In this document: one piece after another, positions 42,821 through 49,972 of the stretch | Numbering within the stretch: position 1 is the first letter of the stretch | Layout of the letters: each line of letters begins with the position of its first letter | Source: Schizosaccharomyces osmophilus | Lineage: Eukaryota; Ascomycota; Schizosaccharomycetes; Schizosaccharomycetales; Schizosaccharomycetaceae | NCBI RefSeq assembly: GCF_027921745.1 | Contig: NC_079238.1 | Location: forward strand, 3,968,001 to 4,032,000 | Direction: 5' to 3' | DNA: 64,000 bases | Made by a program: the position numbers and the translations under genes | The notes under the pieces: generated by a model | The model's database searches: none | What the model saw: the letters and a program-made list of their open reading frames with translations, nothing else | What the model was told of the DNA's origin: nothing

Positions 42821-43436
42821 GATATCGTATATAGACTGTGAGATTTATGCTCCAGCTATGATAGCACCTTTATCAAAACGGAATTTAAAAAAGGAGGTAA
42901 CCTCTGGGTAAGCAACAGCTTCGTTATAAATTTTCGTTTGGTTTCGTTTGCTTCAGCAATCGAACCTTTACAAATTGTAAATCCTTACAGAAAAGTGAGA
43001 ATGGGGCAAATTGCTTTTTGAGATAATTTTCCGATTTTTTTTAATTAATTAATTAAGAAGTAAAACAAAATGAAGGAACAGCTCTAAGTCGGTAGTAAAA
43101 AAAAAACAACTTCCTACTATTTATGTGGTAGAAAGGACAGCTAAGCCAAAGAGGAAAACTGCTTTTTATGTTGTTAAAGCAGTAAAAACCTCGAAAAAGG
43201 TTTTTTATTATAAGCAAGAACAGTCCTTTCGAAAAGAGTATGTTTAAAGGTCAAATGGAAATTTCAAATAGGATTTGGGGACATTTTGGATTGCGCATCA
43301 TCTTACGAGTCGTTAATTCTGATTTAGGAGTTTCGGCAATTTCGCTAATAGCTGAATAAAATGTAAATATAGCTATTAAAGGCGAAATTGAAAGACTGGA
43401 AATTGTGTTTTTTTACAATGTTAATGGAAAATTCAA
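42821..43436. other. Intergenic: pso2 upstream region
   Basis: 616 AT-rich bases between minus-strand genes. No repeat, RNA gene or convincing open frame. Confidence 0.5.
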
Positions 43437-43808
43437 TCAATACCTTGCTCGTTTGTCTTTCAGAAGCAACTTTCGAGTCCTTTTATGCCTAGCTTTCGAG
43501 GTGTCCCTTTCAAAAGTAAACGGCAATTCTTGAGAATCAGTAGAGGAGGACGCTCGGCAGTCAAAGCACCCAGTTTTCTTTGTCTTTTTATTTTCAAAAA
43601 ATCTTTCATTTGTTAATGGAGGAAAGCTTTCAGTAGCGACTGCACCTACAGACCGTTTGTTACAAGCTTGAGAAGCAACGAATGAGAAAGGGGGAGGGGC
43701 CTTGCAAATCGAAAGAAATCCATCGACGATGTGCTCTTCAAATTTAAGACAAGGATGAAAGTAATACGGATCTGCTTCTTGTTTTCGAATTATCTCAAAA
43801 TCCTCCAT
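43437..43808 (-). CDS. Small uncharacterised protein
   Basis: A 123-aa frame from the ATG at 43808; a longer version needs a TTG start. I do not recognise the family. The N-terminus is acidic (MEDFEIIRKQEADPYYF). The middle has FEEHIVDGFLSICKAPPP and two Cys pairs without zinc-finger spacing. The last 20 residues are strongly basic (ARHKRTRKLLLKDKRARY), which suggests a nuclear or nucleic-acid-bound protein. In S. pombe an orphan gene sits at the matching place between pso2 and csn4 (from memory). A GTAAACAAACAAA box lies 41 bases upstream, which would suit a meiotic gene. Later introns cannot be excluded. Confidence 0.6.
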   Translation of the reverse strand: MEDFEIIRKQEADPYYFHPCLKFEEHIVDGFLSICKAPPPFSFVASQACNKRSVGAVATESFPPLTNERFFENKKTKKTGCFDCRASSSTDSQELPFTFERDTSKARHKRTRKLLLKDKRARY

Positions 43809-43848
43809 TTCCTTTTCGTTTTGTGTAAGTGCAGTAGACAAGTTTCAT

Positions 43849-43861
43849 GTAAACAAACAAA
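43849..43861 (+). promoter_or_regulatory. FLEX-like forkhead site
   Basis: GTAAACAAACAAA matches the FLEX element bound by the meiotic forkhead factor Mei4 in S. pombe (core GTAAACA). It lies just upstream of the small ORF at 43437..43808, in inverted orientation relative to that gene. The function is inferred from motif and position only. Confidence 0.5.
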
Positions 43862-44061
43862 TGATGACCCATCGACTTGGAGCAAAACGAGGCCAAAGAA
43901 AATCCAAGAAAAAACATTAATAAGAAACCTCTTTTTAAAATTCTCAATGGAAAAAAAATTAGATGGAAATAGGAATAGAATAAACAAGGTTATAGTACAA
44001 ATAAATGGGACATCTTCCTAGTAATGAAAAGCTTTTTGTATTAGTAAAACGAGAGTTCAAT

Positions 44062-45192
44062 CTATCCGTATTGATTCAGTATTTGTGAAAGATTTTCAAT
44101 GTAATTTGGACGATTCAAAGGTTTTTCGGAATTGGGAAGAAAGGAAATATAGCCAGCAAATTGATCAATGGATGCCCGAATACGATGTTGAAAAATCATA
44201 TTTGTCAGTATCGCATCCAATTCATTCAGTGAGATGCTAAAGGTTTTCGCTAGACTCTCCAAAGATGCAACTTCATAAAATTCGGATACGAAAAGAAGAT
44301 TTGTTTCCAAAAAATGCTTGGGATTTGCTATGAGTGTATGCATATACTGAACTTGGTGAGGAAGTAATAATGGCAAAATCGAGTTTGCATCCTCCAATGT
44401 AACAAAATTTCTTTGAAGGTATTTTTCGAGAAATGGATACAGCGGCAATTCTTTCACATTTGGAAGCAAGGACAGTTCTTGTAGAAACTGCAAAACGATC
44501 AGAGAAGGTGTCGCCAAAAGCAGACATTGTATAGCAAGGCTTAAGTTTTCAAGGAAAACAATCTCATTCCCCGGCACTTTATATTGAAGAGCTTTATAGT
44601 AGCTTCTTGCTGCATCTAAAAACTGTAACGTTTCATCTAGAGCCCTTGCGTTGCACAGCTGAAGCTCCATCAAAAGCTGATGATCATTTGTTTTGTGTGC
44701 GATAGGCATACTTGTTCGCATCAAAAGAATTGCCTTCTCCGGCTTGCCAAACTTAATATAATTCTCCCCTAGTCGAATTCTTAACAGTAAAAGTTGTTCC
44801 AAGTCACTTTCCAGATTTGCATGTTTCTCTAGCGTCTCTAGAGCAGTACAAAGGTTCTCGTAGTTGTTTTCCGCTTCGAAAACAGCAGCAAGCTGCAAGC
44901 TGCATTTTGCTAATAGCTCGGACCGAATGCCTTCTAATGGCGAGAGTTGTTCATACATGTATTCTAGAAGCCCTTTTCGAATTGCAAGAGAAGATATACC
45001 GGCTGTCACGTCTAGTAAATGATGGAAAGCTTCGTTTGTCCGCTCATCCCGGCCATATTGAATACATATTTGAACACAATTCTTTAACTCTTCGTACAAT
45101 CCTTGCTCGTTTGTGTAATGTAAAGCCAATGTTGCCTGAAATCGCTCCTTAGAAAGCTTCCCTTCTAGGAAAGAATGCAAGACTTCATCCAT
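44062..45192 (-). CDS. csn4: COP9 signalosome subunit Csn4
   Basis: Subunit of the signalosome that removes Nedd8 from cullins. The 376-aa product is helical throughout with TPR-like repeats (NYIKFGKPEKAILLMRTSM; AARSYYKAL). A C-terminal PCI domain begins near residue 215, and its winged-helix part carries SLESLAKTFSISLNELDAILTNMI and RIRASIDQFAGYISF. The tail contains the conserved closing helix ENLSQILNQY. ATG at 45192, no intron. Length fits S. pombe Csn4 (about 377). Confidence 0.92.
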   Translation of the reverse strand: MDEVLHSFLEGKLSKERFQATLALHYTNEQGLYEELKNCVQICIQYGRDERTNEAFHHLLDVTAGISSLAIRKGLLEYMYEQLSPLEGIRSELLAKCSLQLAAVFEAENNYENLCTALETLEKHANLESDLEQLLLLRIRLGENYIKFGKPEKAILLMRTSMPIAHKTNDHQLLMELQLCNARALDETLQFLDAARSYYKALQYKVPGNEIVFLENLSLAIQCLLLATPSLIVLQFLQELSLLPNVKELPLYPFLEKYLQRNFVTLEDANSILPLLLPHQVQYMHTLIANPKHFLETNLLFVSEFYEVASLESLAKTFSISLNELDAILTNMIFQHRIRASIDQFAGYISFLPNSEKPLNRPNYIENLSQILNQYG

Positions 45193-45672
45193 TGCTTTTT
45201 ACTAATTAATTTAAGTTGTTGTACCTTTCACAGCAAAGGTTCTTTGTTTCTTAGGGAAATCAAACTTTTTGGTGTTCAAGCACAGTTTTCTTTATAACGG
45301 AATCGAGGCTATAGGTACTATAATTTACTTTAATGAAATTCGCTGATTATAAAATTGTATAGTCAAGACAAACCGTAGTTAGTTTTTTGTTTTATATTGC
45401 TAGTTCATGAAGAGAAATTCCAGACTCTTCATCAGTGCTCACGCCTAACTATGGTCTGTCTCATCCAAAAAGTTAAGTATACTGGTATATTCGATATCCT
45501 GCTTAATACAATCTACTCAAAAAGCAATAGTTACTAAAAATTACATATTCAAATCAAATACCGAATGACTTTCTTACATGGGATCTACGATTATTGAACA
45601 AAGCAAGCTGTAAAAAAAATATGAAGACTAGATGGTCAAGGGCTTTTTATTCGCAAAGAACGGCGACTGAGT
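45193..45672. other. Intergenic: csn4 promoter and rps22 3' end
   Basis: 480 AT-rich bases between minus-strand genes. No feature beyond expected promoter and terminator. Confidence 0.5.
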
Positions 45673-46065
45673 CTAGTAGAAGAAACCGAGGATCTTACCA
45701 CCAGTGTCCTTGGCACGAGCTTCGTTGTGAGACATGATACCACGGGAGGTGGTCAAGACAATGATACCGACTTGACGAGAGGGCAAGAGGTTGTTGACCC
45801 ACTTCTCAATATCCTTGATCTTGATGTTGAAGCGGGGAGAGATAACACCACACTTGTTGATACGACCGTTCAATTGGATAACAATCTTGCCAGAACGATG
45901 GTCATCAATCTCCTCGAATTCGTCAATGTAACCATGCTTTTGCATGACAGTCAAGAACTTGACAATGACCTTGGAAGAAGGACGGATAAGCACTTGACGA
46001 CGTCCACGACGCTCAGCGTTAACAATGTTGTTCAAACAGTCGGAGAGGACAGATTGACGAACCAT
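45673..46065 (-). CDS. rps22: 40S ribosomal protein S22 (uS8)
   Basis: A 130-aa core protein of the small ribosomal subunit, full length from the ATG at 46065 ([14 protein letters not shown]) to GKILGFFY. The motifs [38 protein letters not shown] and GVISPRFN are family hallmarks. Codon use is strongly biased to C- and G-ending optimal codons (AAG, GTC, ATC), unlike its neighbours, as expected for very high expression. A HomolD-like box lies about 75 bases upstream. The frame runs on 5' of the ATG to a TTG; that part is leader sequence. Confidence 0.97.
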   Translation of the reverse strand: MVRQSVLSDCLNNIVNAERRGRRQVLIRPSSKVIVKFLTVMQKHGYIDEFEEIDDHRSGKIVIQLNGRINKCGVISPRFNIKIKDIEKWVNNLLPSRQVGIIVLTTSRGIMSHNEARAKDTGGKILGFFY

Positions 46066-46759
46066 TCTTGCAAATTGCTTGGTATGGAGAAAGAAAGCTG
46101 TACGTCCAGAAGTCAAGAATTTCACACCTAAAAAAACAGTCACGCGGTAAGGCCTGAGTTCGTGTATTCGAGCGAAATGTGATACAAAACTTACTGAAGT
46201 ATTAGGTCTCTGTTAAATTACTTTACAGCACTCTAGCGATGGCTTTTAATAAACATAAACAAAAAAACTAGGATTCTGCGACGAATTTTAATTTCAACTG
46301 AAAAATCCTTTACGTACAAAGAACAGATTTAAACATTAAAGAAAAATTTATTGGAGAGCCTATCGCTCCCTCAAGCATACAGAAGGATGCGGCAATTTTC
46401 GTGAACTTGACCTTCGCGCTTGATGCATTTGGTGTGAAAGGAACTTTTTAAGAGAAAGCTGCAATTTCATTTAGAAAGTCGTCTTTAAACTCTTCTAAAA
46501 CAAAGTAAAATCATTAGAAATGAACTGTTTATTGTTTACTCCTTAACGCGTAAGCCGGTAAACAAACGCTGTGACTCATTAAATGTTATTTTCTTTCAAT
46601 AGCAGAAATCATGCAGTCTCCATAATACCTGGCTTGAAAAGGCATCTTGTTAAAAGGCAGAAGAGTTTAGAAAACTAGAATATTGGAAAATAGAAAAGAC
46701 AAAACTTGAACCACCTTGGTAAGAAATCGTTCACCATCCTTGAACCCTAAAAAAGAAGT
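46066..46759. other. Divergent promoter region (rps22/rpc11)
   Basis: 694 bases. It contains the HomolD-like box, a forkhead-MCB-forkhead symmetric array at 46532..46565, a TGACTCA site at 46572..46578, and a possible micro-gene on the minus strand (see findings). Confidence 0.55.
46137..46144. promoter_or_regulatory. HomolD-like box of rps22
   Basis: CAGTCACG, one base off the S. pombe HomolD consensus CAGTCACA, 72 bases from the rps22 ATG. HomolD replaces TATA at most fission-yeast ribosomal protein genes and works in either orientation. No HomolE-like box was found next to it. Confidence 0.6.
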
Positions 46760-47089
46760 ATGCAATTTTGCCCAACCTGCGGAAATCATCTTGTGATAGC
46801 CATTGACGAAGAAGGCCGTAATGCTTTTGACTGTAAAACATGCCCCTACCAATTTCCTATTTCAGCTTTGCTTTATAGCAGACACGAGTTTCCACAAAAG
46901 AAAGTTGACGATGTGTTAGGAGGTGATGAAGCATTCGAATCGAACCAACAAACAGAAGTGGCATGTGATAATAGCAAATGTGATAATAATCGTGCTTACT
47001 TCTTCCAACTTCAAATTCGAAGTGCTGATGAGCCAATGAGTACGTTCTACCGTTGTACCAAGTGCAAGTTTCAATGGCGTGAAAATTAA
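46760..47089 (+). CDS. rpc11: RNA polymerase III subunit Rpc11
   Basis: The 109-aa TFIIS-like subunit gives Pol III RNA cleavage and termination-reinitiation. The N-terminal zinc ribbon has CPTCG and CKTCPY. The C-terminal ribbon has CDNSKC and CTKCKFQW, with the cleavage-hairpin motif QIRSADEP carrying the catalytic Asp-Glu. The length is that of the family (109-110). ATG at 46760, no intron. It shares a promoter region with divergent rps22. Confidence 0.96.
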   Translation: MQFCPTCGNHLVIAIDEEGRNAFDCKTCPYQFPISALLYSRHEFPQKKVDDVLGGDEAFESNQQTEVACDNSKCDNNRAYFFQLQIRSADEPMSTFYRCTKCKFQWREN

Positions 47090-47440
47090 AAGGTTTCACA
47101 CTTCGGTTTTTATATAAAATATTTCTTGATATAGTGCTTGTTTCTGAACATATACGTGAAAGGAAAAGTGGATGTTTTCCTTTTTGTTTCCATGGATTGA
47201 TTTCTTTATATAATGAGTTTATAAAGTTTTAGACGCTCATCTTGAGTTAATAATAATAAAATCAAGGGTTTACGAGTTAAAAGGAATCATTCTATTTCAT
47301 TTCATCAAAACATGTTCTAGTAAATTAATCTCAAACCGTAATTATAAGGATCCGGATATTAACGAGTTCTAAAAATAAATGATACATGAAAAAAGCATTT
47401 TAAAGGATATAGTCTGTCAAGTACCATTCGTACATATCAA
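47090..47440. other. Convergent intergenic region
   Basis: 351 AT-rich bases between the 3' ends of rpc11 and the serine hydrolase gene. Nothing notable seen. Confidence 0.5.
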
Positions 47441-48754
47441 TTATAAGCGCTCCCACATTTGTAACTTCATTGTTATCGGTTCACCGGATTCGTCAGTACT
47501 CAAATGCTTCAGTCGGTTCTGCCCAGTCCACTGACGGATCTGAGATGATTTGGCCTGCAGCCATTCTTTGCTATATTCCAAGAAAGGAACACTGTGACTG
47601 ACGGTGTTTACCGGGGGTTTCATTTGAAATTTGTCTTTGGCACCTGTTACGGCAATTATGCGCTTCGTGCAACGGCACATCAAACCCAGAGTCAACAATC
47701 TTTTATCACCAATAACATAGACACGGCCGATGGAATTCTCCCTTGCTTTCAACATGTTTAATGCCTGTTTGAAGGTAGAAACATAGTGAACAGAATCATC
47801 AAAGGACTTGGGCTCCTGACCATCTGTGATTACAAGGGAAAATAACCTCTTCTTAAGAATCTCTTCATATTCATTAAACGTGTGAAGATTGCTTAAAACT
47901 ATGTTGACTCCATTCTTAGAGGTTCGGGATACGATTTTTGAAATAAGTTCCTTCTCCAAATGATTATTGTTACTTCCCAGATGGTTCATACTAGAGTACT
48001 GAGAGGAAGCTAGAGCATTGGGTTTTGGTGTAGGAATAATGAGAGATATTTTCTTTGAAACGACTGGCCAATCTCCGCGACCGAAGAAGTCAATAAAGTC
48101 AGCAGCGGCCTCAACATAAGCATTAGGAGATGGTATTTGATGAGCACCGGGGTGGAATAGCACTTGTGAATCCTCACAAATTTGGATTAAGGTAGTAGAA
48201 CTTTCGGTGGACAAGACGTTATCATACTTACCCAGGAAATGAAGAGTGGGCATTTTCAGTTTGATTTCATGAGTTTCTCCATCGATGGCTAGTGCACGAT
48301 AATAACCGCTAAAGAATATGCCAAATCGAAACTGCTTTTGACCAAAATATTCTTGGTATTTCGGGAGGGTAGCAAACATTGCAAGATTGGCAGCTAAATT
48401 TGAGCCTTGGGAGAAACCCATGATCCCGTCGAAAGGGCCATGCTTGCATATATAAGAAGCCAAGTGCCCGTATGAAAATTTTGGTTCTAAAGTTTGGGAA
48501 TCTCCATACTCGTCAATTCTCCACCATCCCCAGGTGGTAGAGGCTTCATCAAATGAGTCTTCAGAGTCCTCATCGGAGTAGCCAGCTTGACCTTTGTCAT
48601 TCGAGAGTTTGATGGGACCAGTAGGAAAATAAAATTCGACATCATTGACCAATTGTTCACGCAAAGCGCGCATCTTTACAGACAACAGATTGCCCGATTC
48701 GCCATAACCATGCAGGCAAAGGACTTTAAGTTTAGTTGAAGAATCTGAAGCCAT
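47441..48754 (-). CDS. FSH-type serine hydrolase with DHFR-like tail
   Basis: A 437-aa protein. Residues 1-235 are an FSH1/OVCA2-family alpha/beta hydrolase: LCLHGYGESGN oxyanion region, nucleophile in MGFSQGSNLA near 118, acid in FLGKYDNVL and His in HPGAHQIPSP. Residues 240-437 resemble a dihydrofolate reductase that has lost key residues: a SLIIPTPKPNALASS-like first strand, a helix with LEKELISKI, VNIVLSNLHTF where DHFR has NVVLMGRKTW, RVYVIGDKRLL where it has FVIGGAQLY, and a final MKLQMWERL. S. pombe Dfr1 is an FSH-DHFR fusion, so this is probably a paralogue with a decayed second half. The ATG at 48754 (MASDSSTK) is preferred over an upstream non-ATG extension. The hydrolase call is firm; the DHFR relation is an inference from alignment by eye. 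Confidence 0.85.
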   Translation of the reverse strand: MASDSSTKLKVLCLHGYGESGNLLSVKMRALREQLVNDVEFYFPTGPIKLSNDKGQAGYSDEDSEDSFDEASTTWGWWRIDEYGDSQTLEPKFSYGHLASYICKHGPFDGIMGFSQGSNLAANLAMFATLPKYQEYFGQKQFRFGIFFSGYYRALAIDGETHEIKLKMPTLHFLGKYDNVLSTESSTTLIQICEDSQVLFHPGAHQIPSPNAYVEAAADFIDFFGRGDWPVVSKKISLIIPTPKPNALASSQYSSMNHLGSNNNHLEKELISKIVSRTSKNGVNIVLSNLHTFNEYEEILKKRLFSLVITDGQEPKSFDDSVHYVSTFKQALNMLKARENSIGRVYVIGDKRLLTLGLMCRCTKRIIAVTGAKDKFQMKPPVNTVSHSVPFLEYSKEWLQAKSSQIRQWTGQNRLKHLSTDESGEPITMKLQMWERL

Positions 48755-48919
48755 TATAATATTATCGTCTATTAAGAAGAAAAAGAGCGAAAGAAACACA
48801 GGTCAAAACAGTGTCTGAAACAGCAAACTTCAATCTCTAAGAAATGGGGAAAAAAAGAAGAAATCGTTTTTATAGCATTAAGTAAAATACATATAAATGC
48901 ATGGATGGTTCGATATTGC

Positions 48920-48970
48920 CCAACAACTTCGTGTATACACGAGCCCAATGCTTGGGCTCATCGTAGTTGG
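48920..48970. other. Possible structured RNA segment (three inverted repeats)
   Basis: An outer CCAAC/GTTGG pair (48920-48924 with 48966-48970) encloses two adjacent hairpins: the 12-base palindrome CGTGTATACACG at 48930..48941 and an 8-bp stem GAGCCCAA / TTGGGCTC with a TGC loop at 48941..48959. This has the shape of a three-way junction. I cannot match it to any snRNA, snoRNA, RNase P/MRP or SRP RNA. Confidence 0.35.
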
Positions 48971-49043
48971 TGTTCTGGAAAATTTCGGTTGTTACTTGAC
49001 GGGTAAAGTAACACAATGCGGATTCTGAGCATACTTGCAGATC

Positions 49044-49069
49044 GTAAACAAACAAATCGCATTGTTTAC
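49044..49069. promoter_or_regulatory. Inverted pair of FLEX-like forkhead sites
   Basis: GTAAACAAACAAA at 49044..49056 faces TTGTTTAC at 49062..49069, five bases apart. The first matches the Mei4/FLEX element in full. A facing pair would suit cooperative forkhead binding, but which transcript it serves is unknown. Confidence 0.5.
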
Positions 49070-49972
49070 GAAAATTGTAGGATATACTTTCACGAAAATA
49101 GGTACTTTTCTATGCAATAATGAATTGGAAAAATTGGTTTCGAATAGTTGAATAGTTACATGTCTTCAATTACTAGATAGCTTAAGACTTACTCTTTCAG
49201 TTTCTACTCTCAACATGCTTTATCAGGTACGGTGACGAAACCTTTCGATATTTATTCATCCTTCGTAAGATTTTTACTTACAAAGATACACACGGACGTT
49301 GCAGCATTCTATTGTTTGTACATCACGTTCTTTATTGCTTAAATCCCAATTCCCACGAACGAGTCATGTTACTTCTCCAGATATCCTAGATGATTGAGTC
49401 GAATTAAGCAAAAATATGTGTAAATAATTCCTTATATAAAAGAACTAAACGCTTCTGGAAATCGAACAGAAAACGAACAACATTACCTGTTAGTCTCGAG
49501 CAAATAGGTTGGTTGTATTAACTAGTCCATGAAATGTAGCATAATAGTTTCAAAACGATGCAGTACCTCCATTTGCATTCTTCTCTACAACCAACTATCT
49601 TACAGTGCTGAATGATTTAACGACATTGCCTACCCTTTTTACAGAAAGAAACAAAATAATATTACATTTACGAACATATGTAATTGTACCAAGTCAAAAA
49701 TTGGACAGAAAGAAGAAAAATAAAACTCATCCTCTTACCTATAGGTAGACGGTCCGTTTGTTTGTTTGCAAAAGATAGCCAAATTCTACATAAATATATA
49801 TAAGAATAGTTTTCCAGTAATCACTTTAATCTGCGGATTATAGAAAACGTACTTTTCATAGTAAAAATCGTAATTTCAGAATATAAGAGCTTTGTAACCA
49901 ATCTGTTACTTCAAAATTCTCTTTCAACTCGAGGGTTAAATTATCGTCATATCATCGAGCTTCGTCGCATAT

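Larger units (their letters stand above)
48755..49972. other. 1.2-kb gap with structured and forkhead elements
   Basis: This gap between two minus-strand genes holds a cluster of inverted repeats (48920..48970), an inverted FLEX pair (49044..49069), and good donor and acceptor splice signals on the minus strand. It is unlike the other gaps and may hide a meiotic or non-coding transcript. The 49300-49970 part shows nothing recognisable. Confidence 0.5.
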
